Part shown: positions 1-10,627 of the stretch, piece by piece
Position numbering within the stretch: position 1 is the first letter of the stretch
How the letters are laid out: each line of letters starts with the position of its first letter
Assembly (NCBI RefSeq): GCF_000427625.1
Contig: NZ_KE386569.1
Coordinates: 1,140,216-1,204,215 of the forward strand
Source of the DNA: Methylobacter luteus IMV-B-3098
Lineage (GTDB): Bacteria; Pseudomonadota; Gammaproteobacteria; Methylococcales; Methylomonadaceae
Direction: 5' to 3'
DNA length: 64,000 nucleotides
Translations under genes and position numbers: made by a program
The notes under the pieces: model-generated
The model's database searches: none
What the model was told of the DNA's origin: nothing
What the model saw: only the letters and a program-made list of their open reading frames with translations

Positions 1-221
1 AAATTCTGCACCGATACACCGGGCAGCAGGTTTAAGGCCGAAGCGACATCGTAGCGGTTGTTGCGCGCTATGTCCTCGGCCGTAATGGTTTCCTTGTCTG
101 AAGGTTGTTCTTGTTCCACTTTTGCGTTAACTTCGATAACGCCTAAATTAAAAACATCGTCGTCGGCGGGTGCTGCCTGGGAGAAGGCCGTTATTGTTAA
201 CAACAAAGGAGAAAAGCGCAT
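1..221 (-). CDS. TonB-dependent outer-membrane receptor, N-terminal part (cut by window edge)
   Basis: Partial gene read leftwards from ATG at 221; about 73 residues are inside the window and the frame stays open to base 1. It begins with a basic/hydrophobic signal peptide (MRFSPLLLTITAFSQAAPA), then a short linker, then the start of a plug domain: ITAEDIARNN followed by ASALNLLPGVSVQN, the typical first strand and helix of TonB receptor plugs. It would import a ligand across the outer membrane using TonB energy. It diverges from modE, and a ModE-type operator lies between the two, so molybdate or a molybdenum chelate is the inferred ligand; the sequence seen does not itself show ligand specificity. 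Confidence 0.8.
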   Translation of the reverse strand, partial: MRFSPLLLTITAFSQAAPADDDVFNLGVIEVNAKVEQEQPSDKETITAEDIARNNRYDVASALNLLPGVSVQN

Positions 222-370
222 TATCTTGCCTGTTAGTGCTGATAGTATATAGCTCGGTTTTACACACGTGCCACAGCCATGAATGGCTTATAATCCCGAG
301 CTTTACTCTCGCTTCGATGCTTATGGTGGTGTAAAACAAGCGTTATTTGTTTAAAGCAGAGCTATTTTAA

Positions 371-398
371 TTCGTTATGTATTTAAGTAAATAACGAA
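371..398. promoter_or_regulatory. Candidate ModE operator (inverted repeat)
   Basis: Perfect 8-bp arms TTCGTTAT (371-378) and ATAACGAA (391-398) separated by 12 bp. The inner 24 bp (373-396) have the layout of the E. coli modA ModE box, CGTTAT at one end and ATAACG at the other. The site is 33 bp before the modE start and 150 bp from the start of the divergent TonB receptor, so it could control both. Inferred from resemblance and position. Confidence 0.6.
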
Positions 399-431
399 AA
401 TTGGCAACAGGCTATTCCTGTTCGGGAAATA

Positions 432-1286
432 ATGTTTCACTCAATTTTTGCGAGGCAACCAAGACTAATGACCAGCGACCCAAACCACGACGATTTTCCG
501 ACCGCCTGGCTCGAGGGCGAATTGCGACTGGCCGGCATACTGGACAGCCGTATGATCGGCTTGCTGAGGGCCATCGATGAAAGCGGCTCCATCAATCAGG
601 CGGCCAAACAGCAGGGGTTGAGCTATAAAGGCGCCTGGCAGATGATAGAGCGCGCCAATAATCTGGCGCCCAAAGTCTTGATTGCCACGGCAACCGGCGG
701 CAGCAAGGGCGGCGGCACGCGCCTGACCGCCGCCGGGCAGGCGCTGCTACAGCTGTTTACCCGGCTGGAGCAACAGCACCGGCAATTCCTGCGGCAACTC
801 AATCAGGGGTTGGCGGATGATCCCGAAATGATGCTGCTTCTTAAGCCGCTGGCGATCAAAACCAGCGCCACTAACCAACTGTTCGGCACCATCACGGCCA
901 TTCAGTCCGGCGCCGTCAATGCCGAAGTATCGGTCGAGTTAAAAGGGGGGGAGCGGATTGTCGCCGATCTGGGTTTGTCAATGCTTGACCGGCTTGAGAT
1001 CAGCGTCGGCAAGGATGTGCTGCTGCTGATCAATGCCCCGGAGATTGGCATTGTGACCGAATTCGATCATCAGCGTCTGTCGGCGCGCAACTGCCTGCAC
1101 GGCGCAGTGATTCGCGTGCAGCGGGACGGCGTCGATGCGCAGGTTGCGCTCCGGCTGCCAGGCGGGGACAGCCTCGTCGCCACAGTCGCCCAGGCCAGCG
1201 TTGAATCCCTGGGGCTGAAATATGACGTGCCGGTCAGTGCCGTGTTTAAGAGCAATGCCGTGATGCTTGCCGTGGGGGATGCCTGA
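432..1286 (+). CDS. modE: ModE-family molybdate-responsive transcriptional regulator
   Basis: 284 residues, close to the 262 of E. coli ModE. Residues about 25-115 form the LysR-like winged helix-turn-helix (DESGSINQAAKQQGLSYKGAW is the helix-turn-helix region, followed by GGGTRLTAAG). Residues about 135-205 and 210-284 are two tandem molybdate-binding Mop/TOBE domains; they carry TSATNQLFGTI and SARNCLHGAV, the paired ligand-pocket motifs. Known ModE dimers bind DNA when loaded with molybdate and repress molybdate uptake genes or activate molybdoenzyme genes. ATG at 468 is an alternative start, leaving a more usual N-terminus. A candidate ModE site lies directly upstream, suggesting autoregulation and control of the divergent receptor. 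No modABC transporter genes are in the window. Confidence 0.9.
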   Translation: MFHSIFARQPRLMTSDPNHDDFPTAWLEGELRLAGILDSRMIGLLRAIDESGSINQAAKQQGLSYKGAWQMIERANNLAPKVLIATATGGSKGGGTRLTAAGQALLQLFTRLEQQHRQFLRQLNQGLADDPEMMLLLKPLAIKTSATNQLFGTITAIQSGAVNAEVSVELKGGERIVADLGLSMLDRLEISVGKDVLLLINAPEIGIVTEFDHQRLSARNCLHGAVIRVQRDGVDAQVALRLPGGDSLVATVAQASVESLGLKYDVPVSAVFKSNAVMLAVGDA

Positions 1287-1359
1287 AGAGTCTCGGTCAC
1301 CGGCGCAATAACAAACTTGCCTGCAACCTTGATGGCGAATCTGGCGTCATGGATTTACG

Positions 1360-1953
1360 CTACCAGGATCTGAAACGGCCTGTGTCAAGATGTACGAAAT
1401 TGAGGTGTCTATAATACCCGACCCCGCCACGGTGCAGTGCCAGCGCGGCGTTTCTGATCTTTCGCGTATCCAGTCCTTTCACGTGCAGATCGATAGCCCG
1501 GCCTTGCATGTGCAGACTGTGTTTTGCAGCGCCGCACCGGCACCTTTTACGCAATCGGGCATTGGTGCGCGGGGAGCGGTAACCTGAGGAACAATAGAAA
1601 GGCCGATTGATGCCAAGCATGATTTTCAGGTCATACAACTGATCCAGCAAGGCCGGATCTATAGGATGAACCGCGTCGTTATGGTAATCACGCAGCAGAT
1701 AATTGATTTCCCGCAGGGCACCTTCAATATAATGGCCCTGTTCAAAGTAGGTCAGCTTTAGCTTGTCACCGGTATGTATATGCTCAAGGGCGAGCGTTTT
1801 GTGCGAAGGGTTCACTTTGCCTGCTGCATTTGCGATCTCTGTCTCACTCAGTGTCAACAAAGAACTGCATGCCATCATCCTCAGAAATCTGCGCCTTGAT
1901 GCTATAAAACTGCCTGCATCAATTTCCTGGCTTGTCGATAGATACTGGTTCAC
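1360..1953 (-). CDS. YcbK/MepK-like DUF882 peptidase, Tat-exported
   Basis: 197 residues. The N-terminus has SRRRFLRMM followed by a hydrophobic stretch, a twin-arginine signal. The rest matches the DUF882/peptidase M15 fold: CSSGYRSPRTNARLR in the middle, then KHSLHMQGRAIDLHV, giving the zinc ligands His and Asp of the SxHxxGxAxD motif, and HLNFVHLDTGRFRSW at the C-terminus with the third ligand region. The family includes E. coli MepK (YcbK), a murein endopeptidase that cleaves meso-DAP-meso-DAP cross-links in the periplasm. It is convergent with modE, and no partner gene is beside it. The family call is firm; exact cleavage specificity is inferred from the homologue. Confidence 0.85.
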   Translation of the reverse strand: MNQYLSTSQEIDAGSFIASRRRFLRMMACSSLLTLSETEIANAAGKVNPSHKTLALEHIHTGDKLKLTYFEQGHYIEGALREINYLLRDYHNDAVHPIDPALLDQLYDLKIMLGINRPFYCSSGYRSPRTNARLRKRCRCGAAKHSLHMQGRAIDLHVKGLDTRKIRNAALALHRGGVGYYRHLNFVHLDTGRFRSW

Positions 1954-2311
1954 GTTTTATTTTTTAAATACAACGGATAGTTCTATTTGCTAAGCCTTTG
2001 ACTAGCGGATATTAAATAGATCCTGAATAAACATTCACATGGCTATTTCCATGATATTTGTCATTAAGCGGTCAAATATTTGATGACCGTAACATCAGCT
2101 AAAAAACCAGGGCGAAGCCACTTAATCCGGGAGATGGCGACTGTAAGACACCAGCGGTACGGGGTTTGCAACCGCGTTCCCAACGTTTCTGCGGTATCCG
2201 GGCCCGGTGGCGCATTTGACCAATGCCAAACATCCCGGACGGGGCAACATGCCCCGTCCGGCTGATGGGGACTTCATGGATCGTCATGCGCGGGCAGGTG
2301 CCCTGGGTAAA
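1954..2311. other. Intergenic region between YcbK-like gene and RND operon
   Basis: 358 bp without a convincing gene. About 2100-2160 resembles the middle of a cobalamin riboswitch (GAAGCC, AATCCGGG, CGACTGTAAG in order) but no B12 box was found and no downstream plus-strand gene exists. The right part holds the strong hairpin listed separately. Confidence 0.5.
2235..2261. repeat. GC-rich hairpin downstream of RND operon
   Basis: 11-bp perfect stem (2235-2245 with 2251-2261) around loop AACAT, about 50 bp beyond the stop codon of the last gene of the minus-strand RND operon. There is no U-run, so it looks more like a REP-type palindrome or mRNA 3' stabiliser than a Rho-independent terminator. 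A relative with the same ACAACATG-type loop occurs at 24091-24120. Confidence 0.55.
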
Positions 2312-5300
2312 TCAGCTCCGCCGGCGGGGCAGGGAAGCTTCGGCCGCATCACGGCCAAAACGGCGTCGGCACCACAACTGGAAGCGGTCCAGATAGAGAT
2401 ATACCACCGGCGTCGTGTAAAGCGTCAGCATCTGGCTGACGATCAGCCCGCCGACGATGGAAATGCCCAGCGGCTGGCGCAATTCGGCGCCGTAGCCGGT
2501 TCCGAAAGCCAGCGGCAGAGCGCCCAGCAGGGCCGCCATGGTCGTCATCATGATGGGCCGAAAGCGCATGAGACAAGCCGTGAAGATGGCGTCGTGCGAG
2601 TTCAGTCCTTCGTTGCGTTCGGCATCGAGCGCGAAGTCAATCATCATGATGGCGTTCTTTTTTACCAGGCCGATCAGCAAAATCACGCCGATCAGGGCGA
2701 TGATGCTGAATTCGGTCCCGAAAGCGAGCAGGGCGAGAAGCGCGCCGACGCCGGCTGACGGCAGCGTTGACAGGATCGTCAGCGGATGAATATAGCTCTC
2801 ATACAGCACGCCCAGCACGATATAAATCGTGGCCAGCGCGGCCAGGATCAGCCAGGGCTGGTTGCGCAGGGATTGCGCGAAGGCCTTGGCCGTGCCCTGA
2901 AAGCTGCCGTGTATCGAATCGGGCACGCCCAGTTGATTCATCGTTTCCTCGATAGCTTGCGTAGCCGTCGACAGCGAGGCTCCGCCCTTGAGATTGAACG
3001 ACAGCGTGGCCGCGGCAAACTGGCCCTGATGGTTGACGGTCAGCGGCGCACTGGTCAGATCGTAGCTGGCGAACGCCGACAGCGGCACCTGCCTGCCGGC
3101 CGGCAATTCCGGGTTGGGCGGAACGCTGACGTACAGTTTATCCAGCGTGTCCGGATGCTGCCAGTATTCGGGCGCCGCTTCCATCACAACGTGATACTGG
3201 TTGAGGGGCGTATAGATGACCGAAACCTGGCGCTGGCCGAAAGCGTCATTCAGGGTCGAATCGATCAGCGCCTGCGTGACGCCCAGCCGCGAGGCCGCGT
3301 CGCGGTCCACGTTCAGGAAAACCTGCCGGCCTCCTTCCTGCTGATCGGTATTGACGTCCGCCAGTTCCGGACGTTGCGACAGCGCTTTCAAAATCCGCGG
3401 CGTCCAGGTGTGAAGGTCTTCGAGATTTTCGGCCTGCAGCGTGTATTCGAACATGGCCGCTGCGCCGCGCGCGCCGACCCGCAGATCCTGGACCGGCTGC
3501 AGGAACAGGCTGGCTCCCGGTTCCTTGGCGAGTCTGGCGCGCAGGCGCTGCATGATCTGCTCGGCTGTCAGCTCGCGTTCCGTAATCGGCTTGAGGGTAA
3601 CGAACATGAACCCGGTATTGCTGCCGCTGGTGAACCCGACCACATTTTCAACATCCGGCTCCTTGCGCACGATCTCGGAAAAATCGGTCAGTTTCTGCTG
3701 CATGGCGGCCGATGAAATGCCTTCATCGGCCCGAAGGGCGCCGGCCAGCCGGCCGGAGTCCTGCACCGGAAAGAAGCCCTTGGGCACGATGATGTAGAGA
3801 TAGACATTCAGGATGATCGCGCCCAGCAACAGCACCATCATCAGCGGCCCATGGTCCAGCGCCCAGCGCAGCGTCCGTTCGTAGCCGGCGAGCAGGCGGT
3901 CGAACTGCCGTTCGCTCCAGTGATAGAGCCTGCCGTGCCGCCGGTCCTCGGCGCGGGCCAGCCAGCGGGAGCAGAGCATCGGGGCCGTGGTCAGCGAGGC
4001 CACCAGCGAAATCATGACCGCCGCCGAGAGCGTGGCCGCGAACTCCCGGAACAGACGGCCGACGATACCGCCCATCAGCAGGATGGGAATGAACACGGCG
4101 ATCAGCGACAGGCTCATGGACAATACCGTGAAACCGACCTCGCCGGCGCCTTTGATGGCGGCCTGAAATGGCGGCAGGCCTTTTTCGATGTGGCGCGTGG
4201 TGTTTTCCAGCACCACGATGGCGTCATCGACCACGAAGCCCGTGGCGATGGTCAGCGCCATCAGGGACAGGTTGTTCAGACTGTAGCCGGCCAGATACAT
4301 GACCCCGAAAGTGCCAATCAGCGACAGCGGCACGGTAATGGACGGAATCAGGGCCGAACGCAGGTTGCGCAGAAACAGGAACACGACCAGAACCACCAGC
4401 CCCATGGAGATCCAGAGCGTCGTTTCCACCTCATGCAGCGATGCGCGGATGGTGCCGGCCCGGTCCATGGGCACCGACAGGTCGATGGACTGCGGAATGG
4501 AAGCCCGAAGCTGGGGCAGCATGGCCCTTACCTTGTCCACTGTCGCGATGATGTTGGCTTCAGGCTGCTTTCTCAGTATCAGAATCACGGACGGCTTGCC
4601 ATTGCTGATGCCGGCGTTGCGCAAGTCCTCCACGGAATCGACGGTCTGGCCGATATCGGCGATGCGCACGGGGGCGCCGTTGCGATAGGCGACGATGAGC
4701 GGCAGGTAATCGCCGGCCTCGCTGACCTGGTCATTGGCATAGAGCTGCCAGTGCCGGCTGTCGTCCGCGACGGAGCCCTTGGGCCGGTTGGCATTGGTGG
4801 TGGCGATCGCGGAGCGGACATCCTCGAAGCCGATCCCGTACTTTGCCATCGTGTCAGGGTTGAGCTCCACCCGGACCGCCGGCAGCGAGCTGCCGCCGAC
4901 GTCCACCTGGCCGATGCCCGGAATCTGTGAAATTTTCTGCGCCAGAATGGTCGAAGCCGCATCGTAAAGCTGGCCGCGGGTCTGGGTTGCCGAGGTCAGG
5001 GCGATGATCATGATCGGCGCATCGGCCGGGTTGACCTTGCGATAGCTGGGGCGGGTCGGCAGGTTCGTGGGCAAGAGGCTGCTGGCCGCATTGATCGCGG
5101 CCTGCACATCCCGAGCCGCGCCATTGATGTCCCGGTCGAGATCGAACTGCAGGTTGATGCGCGTGGAGCCCGTGGAACTCGTCGATGTCATTTCGTTGAT
5201 GCCTGCGATCCGGCCGAGAGAACGCTCGAGCGGCGTGGCCACCGTGGCGGCCATGGTCTCGGGGCTGGCGCCGGGCAGCGCGGCCCGCACGGAAATGGCC

Positions 5301-5431
5301 GGGAAATCGACTTGCGGCAGCGGCGAGACCGGCAGTTGCAGGAAGGCGACCAGGCCGGCCAGCGCCAGTCCGATCGTCAGCAGCGTCGTCGCCACGGGAC
5401 GGGCGATGAAATGCGAGGAGAGCATCGTCAC
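2312..5431 (-). CDS. mdtC: RND efflux pump inner-membrane protein, MdtC-like
   Basis: 1039 residues, full length for the HAE1 family of RND drug exporters. TM1 follows the start ([20 protein letters not shown]); the first periplasmic loop has the pore/docking subdomains; TM4 carries the proton-relay pair in [20 protein letters not shown], and TM10 the relay lysine in [14 protein letters not shown]. The start overlaps the stop of the preceding RND gene (5428-5431, ATGA-type junction), so the two are translationally coupled. Two consecutive RND genes after one adaptor is the MdtABC arrangement, in which MdtB and MdtC form a heterotrimer exporting bile salts, novobiocin and similar compounds. 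It is the promoter-distal gene. No TolC-like outer-membrane gene is adjacent. The actual substrate here is unknown. Confidence 0.88.
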   Translation of the reverse strand: MTMLSSHFIARPVATTLLTIGLALAGLVAFLQLPVSPLPQVDFPAISVRAALPGASPETMAATVATPLERSLGRIAGINEMTSTSSTGSTRINLQFDLDRDINGAARDVQAAINAASSLLPTNLPTRPSYRKVNPADAPIMIIALTSATQTRGQLYDAASTILAQKISQIPGIGQVDVGGSSLPAVRVELNPDTMAKYGIGFEDVRSAIATTNANRPKGSVADDSRHWQLYANDQVSEAGDYLPLIVAYRNGAPVRIADIGQTVDSVEDLRNAGISNGKPSVILILRKQPEANIIATVDKVRAMLPQLRASIPQSIDLSVPMDRAGTIRASLHEVETTLWISMGLVVLVVFLFLRNLRSALIPSITVPLSLIGTFGVMYLAGYSLNNLSLMALTIATGFVVDDAIVVLENTTRHIEKGLPPFQAAIKGAGEVGFTVLSMSLSLIAVFIPILLMGGIVGRLFREFAATLSAAVMISLVASLTTAPMLCSRWLARAEDRRHGRLYHWSERQFDRLLAGYERTLRWALDHGPLMMVLLLGAIILNVYLYIIVPKGFFPVQDSGRLAGALRADEGISSAAMQQKLTDFSEIVRKEPDVENVVGFTSGSNTGFMFVTLKPITERELTAEQIMQRLRARLAKEPGASLFLQPVQDLRVGARGAAAMFEYTLQAENLEDLHTWTPRILKALSQRPELADVNTDQQEGGRQVFLNVDRDAASRLGVTQALIDSTLNDAFGQRQVSVIYTPLNQYHVVMEAAPEYWQHPDTLDKLYVSVPPNPELPAGRQVPLSAFASYDLTSAPLTVNHQGQFAAATLSFNLKGGASLSTATQAIEETMNQLGVPDSIHGSFQGTAKAFAQSLRNQPWLILAALATIYIVLGVLYESYIHPLTILSTLPSAGVGALLALLAFGTEFSIIALIGVILLIGLVKKNAIMMIDFALDAERNEGLNSHDAIFTACLMRFRPIMMTTMAALLGALPLAFGTGYGAELRQPLGISIVGGLIVSQMLTLYTTPVVYLYLDRFQLWCRRRFGRDAAEASLPRRRS

Positions 5432-8400
5432 GGTCGGGCCTCATTGTTTTGAGTCCGCGACAGCCGCTGGCTCAGCCTGTCGAAAGCCAGATAGATGACC
5501 GGTGTCGTAAACAGCGTCAGCACCTGGCTGAGAATCAGCCCGCCGACCATGGTGATGCCCAGCGGATGGCGCAGCTCCGATCCCACGCCCGTGCCCAGCA
5601 TCAACGGCAGGGCGCTGAGTAGCGCCGCCATGGTCGTCATCATGATCGGCCTAAAGCGCAGCAGGGCCGCCTGAAAGATCGCCTCCCGCGCCGGCTTGCC
5701 TTCCTTGCGCTCGGCCTCCAGGGCGAAGTCGATCATCATGATGGCGTTTTTCTTGATGATGCCGATCAGCAAAATGATGCCGATGATGCCGATAATGCCC
5801 AGATCCGTGCCCGACAGCATTAGCGCCAACAAGGCGCCGACGCCGGCCGACGGCAGCGTCGACAGGATCGTGACCGGATGGATATAGCTCTCGTACAGCA
5901 CGCCCAGCACGATATAGACGGTCACGATCGCGGCCAGGATCAGCCACAGCGTGTTCGTGAGCGAGGCCGTGAAGGCGCGCGTGGCGCCCTGGTAGCTGCT
6001 CTGTATGCTCAGGGGCAGGCCGATTTCCTGCTTGGCGGATTCGATGTTTTCGATCGCTTCGCCGAGAGCCGCGCCCGGTGCAAGGTTGAACGAAACCGTC
6101 GCGGCCGGGAACTGGCCCAGATGATTGATGATGAGCGGGACCGACTGCTCAGATATTCTGACCACGGCCGGGAGCGGCACCTGTGTGCCGTTCGAGGAAG
6201 AGACGCGGAGGTCTTTAAGGGCCGCCGAGCCTTTCTGATATTCCGGTTTCACTTCCAGCACGACGCGGTACTGGTTCGACTGCGTGAAGCTGGTCGAAAT
6301 CAGCCGCTGGCCGTAGGCGTTGTATAACGCGTTATCGATATCCTCGGTCGTGACGCCGAGACGGCTGGCGCTGTCGCGGTCTATCGACACGAAGGCCTGC
6401 AGCCCCTGGTCCTGAATGTCGCTGGTCACATCGGCCAGATGCGGCTTGTGCGAGAGCTGCCCGACGAGGCGGTGCGTCCAGTGGTTCAGCTCTTCGAGAT
6501 CGACCGCTTCCAGCGTGAACTGGTACTGCGTGCGGCTGACGCGGTTCTCGATGGTCAGATCCTGCACCGGTTGCAGGTACAGCGTGATGCCGGGCACTTC
6601 GGCAAGCTTCGGTTGCAGCCGCCGGATAACCTCCGACGCGTTGATGCCGCGCTCGGCCAATGGCTTCAGCGTGATGAAAAAACGCCCGCTGTTGAGCGTG
6701 GGATTGGTGCCGTCCACGCCGATGAATGAAGACAGATTCTCGACGGCGGGGTCGGCCAGCACCACCTTGGCCAACGCCTGCTGGCGCCGCGCCATGGCCG
6801 TAAAGGACACGGTCTGCGGCGCTTCGGAGATGCCCTGAATGACGCCGGTGTCCTGAATCGGGAAAAAGCCCTTGGGCACGATCACATACAGGAACACGGT
6901 CAGCGCCAGCGTCGCGAACGCCACCAGCAGCGTGATGGCCTGGTGATTCAGCACCCGGTTCAGCGTCCGGCCGTAGCTGTCTGTGAGTTTTTCGAAGAAC
7001 CGGCCGCTGCTGCGGTAAAAGCGGCCGGACTGTTTTTCGGAAACCGGGCGCAGGATTTTCGCGCACATCATCGGCGTCAGCGTCAGCGAGATAACGCCGG
7101 AGATCAGAATAGCCACGGACAACGTGATCGCGAATTCGCGAAACAGGCGGCCGACCACGTCTTCCATGAACAGCAGCGGGATCAGCACGGCGACCATGGA
7201 AACCGTCAGCGAGATAATCGTGAAGCCGATCTGCTCCGAGCCCCTGAGCGCGGCTTGAAGGGGCGTCTCGCCCTTCTCGATGTAGCGCGTGATGTTCTCG
7301 ACGACGACGATGGCGTCGTCCACGACGAAGCCGGCCGCGATGGTCAGCGCCATCAGCGTCAGGTTGTTGATGCTGAAGCCGGCCAGATACATGACCGCAA
7401 ACGTGCCGATCAGCGACAACGGCACGGCGACGCCCGGAATGGCGGTCGCGGACAGATTGCGCAGAAACAGGAAAATCACCAGCACCACCAGCGCCACGGC
7501 CAGCAGGAGCTCATGCTCCACATCCCGCACGGAGGCGCGGATGGTCGTCGTGCGGTCGCTCAGCGGCACGATTTCCAGGGCGGTGGGCATGGCCGTCTGC
7601 AACTGGGGCAGCAGCGCCTTGATGCGGTCCACCACGTCGATGACGTTGATGCCGGGCTGGCGCTGGATGTTAACGATCACGGCCGCCGTCTCGTTGGCCC
7701 AGGCGGCCAGGCGCACGTTTTCGGCCGCATCGCTGACTTCGGCTACATCGGACAGGCGCACGGGCCTGTCGTTGCGGTACGCGATGATGATCGGCCTGAA
7801 TTCGTCTGCCGAGCGGAGCTGGTCATTGGCGTCGATCGTGGCCGCGCGCATCGGGCCGTCGAACATGCCTTTGGGCTGGTTGATATTGGCGCGCGCAATG
7901 GCTGTGCGCAGGTCTTCCAGGCTCAGGTTGTAGGCCGCGAGCGCCATCGGATTGGCCTGGATGCGCACGGCCGGGCGCTGGCCGCCGCTGATGGTGACCA
8001 GGCCGACCCCCGGCAATTGCGACAGTTTCTGCGCCAGGCGCGTGTCCACGAGGTCTTCGACTTTGGTCAAGGGCAGCGTTTTCGAGCTGACCGCCAGCGT
8101 CATGATCGGCGCGTCGGCCGGGTTGACCTTGCTGTAAATCGGCGGCATGGGCAGGTCGTCAGGCAGAAAGCTGGTGGCCGCGTTAATGGCCGCCTGCACT
8201 TCCTGTTCGGCAATGTCGATCTCCAGATTCAGATCGAACTGGAGCGTGACGACCGATGCGCCGCCCGAGCTGGAGGACGACATCTGATTGAGCCCCGGCA
8301 TCTGGCCGAACTGGCGCTCCAGCGGCGCCGTGACCGACGAGGTCATGACGTCCGGACTGGCGCCCGGGTAGAGCGTGACGACCTGAATGGTCGGATAGTC

Positions 8401-8520
8401 GACCTGGGGCAGGGCGGAGATCGGCAGCGTGCGGTAGGCGACGATCCCGACCAGCAGCAGGGCCACCATCAGCAGCGTCGTGGCGACCGGGCGCAGGATG
8501 AAAATGCGGGACGGGTTCAT
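5428..8520 (-). CDS. mdtB: RND efflux pump inner-membrane protein, MdtB-like
   Basis: 1030 residues, complete RND permease. It opens with [20 protein letters not shown] (TM1), has the TM4 relay motif [21 protein letters not shown] with both aspartates, and the TM10 motif [14 protein letters not shown] with the lysine. Both periplasmic porter/docking repeats are present and uninterrupted. It lies between the adaptor gene (overlap at 8517-8520) and the second RND gene (overlap at 5428-5431), all on the minus strand with 4-bp overlaps, which implies one transcript and coupled translation. By analogy with E. coli MdtB it would assemble with the downstream paralogue into one heteromeric pump. MdtB/MdtC assignment rests on gene order; the two paralogues are similar to each other. 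Confidence 0.88.
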   Translation of the reverse strand: MNPSRIFILRPVATTLLMVALLLVGIVAYRTLPISALPQVDYPTIQVVTLYPGASPDVMTSSVTAPLERQFGQMPGLNQMSSSSSGGASVVTLQFDLNLEIDIAEQEVQAAINAATSFLPDDLPMPPIYSKVNPADAPIMTLAVSSKTLPLTKVEDLVDTRLAQKLSQLPGVGLVTISGGQRPAVRIQANPMALAAYNLSLEDLRTAIARANINQPKGMFDGPMRAATIDANDQLRSADEFRPIIIAYRNDRPVRLSDVAEVSDAAENVRLAAWANETAAVIVNIQRQPGINVIDVVDRIKALLPQLQTAMPTALEIVPLSDRTTTIRASVRDVEHELLLAVALVVLVIFLFLRNLSATAIPGVAVPLSLIGTFAVMYLAGFSINNLTLMALTIAAGFVVDDAIVVVENITRYIEKGETPLQAALRGSEQIGFTIISLTVSMVAVLIPLLFMEDVVGRLFREFAITLSVAILISGVISLTLTPMMCAKILRPVSEKQSGRFYRSSGRFFEKLTDSYGRTLNRVLNHQAITLLVAFATLALTVFLYVIVPKGFFPIQDTGVIQGISEAPQTVSFTAMARRQQALAKVVLADPAVENLSSFIGVDGTNPTLNSGRFFITLKPLAERGINASEVIRRLQPKLAEVPGITLYLQPVQDLTIENRVSRTQYQFTLEAVDLEELNHWTHRLVGQLSHKPHLADVTSDIQDQGLQAFVSIDRDSASRLGVTTEDIDNALYNAYGQRLISTSFTQSNQYRVVLEVKPEYQKGSAALKDLRVSSSNGTQVPLPAVVRISEQSVPLIINHLGQFPAATVSFNLAPGAALGEAIENIESAKQEIGLPLSIQSSYQGATRAFTASLTNTLWLILAAIVTVYIVLGVLYESYIHPVTILSTLPSAGVGALLALMLSGTDLGIIGIIGIILLIGIIKKNAIMMIDFALEAERKEGKPAREAIFQAALLRFRPIMMTTMAALLSALPLMLGTGVGSELRHPLGITMVGGLILSQVLTLFTTPVIYLAFDRLSQRLSRTQNNEARP

Positions 8521-9686
8521 GACGCCGGCCGTGCGGGCTCTCGCGTGACGAGCTCCACTTTGGCGCCTTCGCGCAGCTTGTCGGTGCCATCGATCACGAC
8601 CCGTTCGCCGGGCTCAAGCCCCTCAAGCACGGCGACCTGCCCGCCCTCGGCAGGACCCAGCGTCAGCGGGCGCACGCTGACGGTCTCGTCCTCCTTCACG
8701 ACATACGCAAACGTGCCTGGCGTGCCGCGTTGGATGGCCGACCCCGGTATGATCGTGACGGCCCGCAGCGTATCGACGGTCATCCTGACATTGACGAACT
8801 GGTTCGGAAACAGGGCATGGTCCTCATTGTCGAATTGTGCCTTGAGCCTGATGGTGCCGGTTGTTGTGTCGATCTGATTGTCCACGGCCACGAGCCTGCC
8901 CTGGGCCAGACGGGTATTGCCCGAGCGTTCGTAGGCCTCTATCGGCAACTTCTCGCCGGCGCGCAGCCGTTTCATGACGGCCGGCAAGTCATTTTCAGGC
9001 AGCGTGAAGACGACCGTGATGGGCTGGATCTGCGTCAGCACGACCAGACCATCGACATCGGAAGCCTGAATAATATTGCCCTTATCGACCAGCCGCAGGC
9101 CCAGGCGTCCCGTAAACGGGGCCTTGATGCGCGTATAGGCCAGCTGCAGTTTGGCATCCGCGATTAGTCCGCGGTCCGTTTCCACCGTGCCCCGATACTG
9201 TCTGACCAGCGCCTCCTGCGTGGCGGTCTGCTGCGCGGCGATGGAATCCTGTTCCAGCAGGGTCTGGTAGCGTTCCAGGTCTATCTGCGCGTTCTTCAGC
9301 AGCGCCTCATCGCGCAGCAGCTGGCCTTCGGCCTGCATGAGCTGAGCCTGGAACGGGCGCGGGTCGATTTCCGCCAGCAGATCGCCTTCGCGCACCATCT
9401 GGCCTTCCTCGAAAGCGACGCGGATCAGCTCGCCGTCCACGCGCGACCGGATCGTCGCCGTATTGAGCGCCGTCACCGTCCCCAATCCATTCAGATAAAT
9501 CGGGAAGTCGCCCCGCGTGGCCGCCTCGGCCACAACCGCCACGGTGGAAAAATCTGGTTTGCCCGGTTTTTCATCAGCCTGTTGTTCTGGCTGGTCGGGG
9601 CGGAGCTTGACAAGATAGGCGGCCGCCATGATGGAAAGAATGACGGCCAGTCCGATGAGAAGCAGCTTCAAGTTACGCGATTTCAT
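8517..9686 (-). CDS. mdtA: RND efflux membrane-fusion (adaptor) protein, MdtA-like
   Basis: 389 residues. One N-terminal membrane anchor (about 8-26), then the lipoyl half-motif [20 protein letters not shown], an alpha-helical hairpin about 115-190, the second lipoyl half ([15 protein letters not shown]), a beta-barrel domain and a C-terminal membrane-proximal domain ([18 protein letters not shown]). This is the HlyD/AcrA family: it links the RND pump to an outer-membrane channel across the periplasm. It is the first gene of the three-gene minus-strand operon; no local regulator gene lies upstream. Inside the cell envelope it would act with the two downstream RND proteins and an unlinked TolC-type channel. 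Confidence 0.88.
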   Translation of the reverse strand: MKSRNLKLLLIGLAVILSIMAAAYLVKLRPDQPEQQADEKPGKPDFSTVAVVAEAATRGDFPIYLNGLGTVTALNTATIRSRVDGELIRVAFEEGQMVREGDLLAEIDPRPFQAQLMQAEGQLLRDEALLKNAQIDLERYQTLLEQDSIAAQQTATQEALVRQYRGTVETDRGLIADAKLQLAYTRIKAPFTGRLGLRLVDKGNIIQASDVDGLVVLTQIQPITVVFTLPENDLPAVMKRLRAGEKLPIEAYERSGNTRLAQGRLVAVDNQIDTTTGTIRLKAQFDNEDHALFPNQFVNVRMTVDTLRAVTIIPGSAIQRGTPGTFAYVVKEDETVSVRPLTLGPAEGGQVAVLEGLEPGERVVIDGTDKLREGAKVELVTREPARPAS

Positions 9687-10011
9687 TTAATGGAGCGCTT
9701 CCTTAATAGAACAGAGATAAAAATTTCAATATTAATGCTCAACTATGATACGCAATGGCTAAAGGTTTTATTGGGAAAGTCACAAAGGTTTTAAGAAAAA
9801 ACGCTTAATGTCCTCCAAATGCCTGCAGACGAGGATTTGTACCCCGCATAGACATCAGTTCAAGGCATAAGAGCGCGAAATTCATGGAGAAAATTGTAAT
9901 ACTTCAAACTCGATCCGACGATTTTAACAATTAATCGTGATTAAGGCAGGTACTGAATGTATTGATCGATTGCTGAGGGATATCTCAACATGGTCGTGAA
10001 TTGCACAGGAC

Positions 10012-10134
10012 GCCTAACGTAAAGGTAAGGGGTGTGCCGCAGAAGGTGGTTAAACGAAGCCAACAAAACCGATTCAAAAGCGAACCTTCAAAATCGCCAA
10101 CGGGCGGCGCGTTGCTTTGACCGCTGTGTTAGGC
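10012..10134 (+). repeat. attC-like site (integron recombination site candidate)
   Basis: 123 bp bounded by GCCTAAC (10012-10018, fits RYYYAAC) and GTTAGGC (10128-10134, fits GTTRRRY). The inner flanks are imperfectly complementary (GGTAAGGGGTGTGCCGC against the reverse complement GGTCAAAGCAACGCGCCGC), as expected of a long attC fold. No integrase gene or cassette ORF accompanies it. Could be another dispersed repeat that happens to carry these ends. Confidence 0.4.
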
Positions 10135-10211
10135 AAAATATGTAAATTCAATAGGATGTGCCGACGAAGGAGGCGCATCACTCGTGATGTCATCAAATCA
10201 ATATGGAAAAG

Positions 10212-10325
10212 CGTAGGGCGGTTTCGCGCAGCAAACCGCCATTTCCAGCAGGCTGGCAATATGGCGGAACATGACGGTTTCAAGGCTCCGTTTGTGGTGG
10301 ATTGCCAAGGCAAATCCGCCCTACG
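10212..10325. repeat. MITE/REP-like element with GTAGGGCGG ends
   Basis: About 114 bp beginning CGTAGGGCGGTTT and ending AAATCCGCCCTACG, i.e. terminal inverted repeats of at least 10 bp, with smaller internal palindromes (GGTTTCGCGCAGCAAACC). No coding capacity. It belongs to the same broad class as the CGTAGGGCG-ended repeats around the TIR gene near 28 kb. Confidence 0.6.
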
Positions 10326-10627
10326 ATTCTGACTTCGGGCAGAAGTTCAAGCCGCAATTCGAAAGCGAAGAGGCATAAGGATCTATAAAAACCACCTCTA
10401 TACGCTGCTCAAAGGACATTCAATAAGCGCAATCGTAGCCGGTGTTTGTTGCACTGTTTTCATTTTTTGCCCTTTCATATTTTTCGTCTTACTGCATAAA
10501 TTCTGCCGCCTATTGCTCTCCAGTAAGCCATCAATTTTATAAATGGCATCATGAGGAAACATCATTTAACACCCCGTCAGTACTTCAGTACTGTGTGTTG
10601 GAACTCAATCAAAATTAGGGGATTAAC

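Larger units (their letters stand above)
9687..10627. other. Long intergenic region with attC-like site and MITE-like repeat
   Basis: 941 bp without a supportable protein gene. It contains the attC-like sequence at 10012-10134 and the inverted-repeat element at 10212-10325. The remainder is AT-rich and must include the promoters for the divergent mdtA-type operon and for the gene at 10628, but no promoter stands out. Confidence 0.6.

Noticed and set aside
2235-2261. Rho-independent terminator for the RND operon.
   Set aside because: The stem is strong, but there is no T-run on the minus strand after it; listed as a REP-like hairpin instead.
2207-9167. Several long plus-strand open frames opposite the RND operon (up to about 640 codons).
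   Set aside because: Low-complexity Arg/Gln/His/Asp-rich shadows of the GC-rich minus-strand genes; no start signals or domains.
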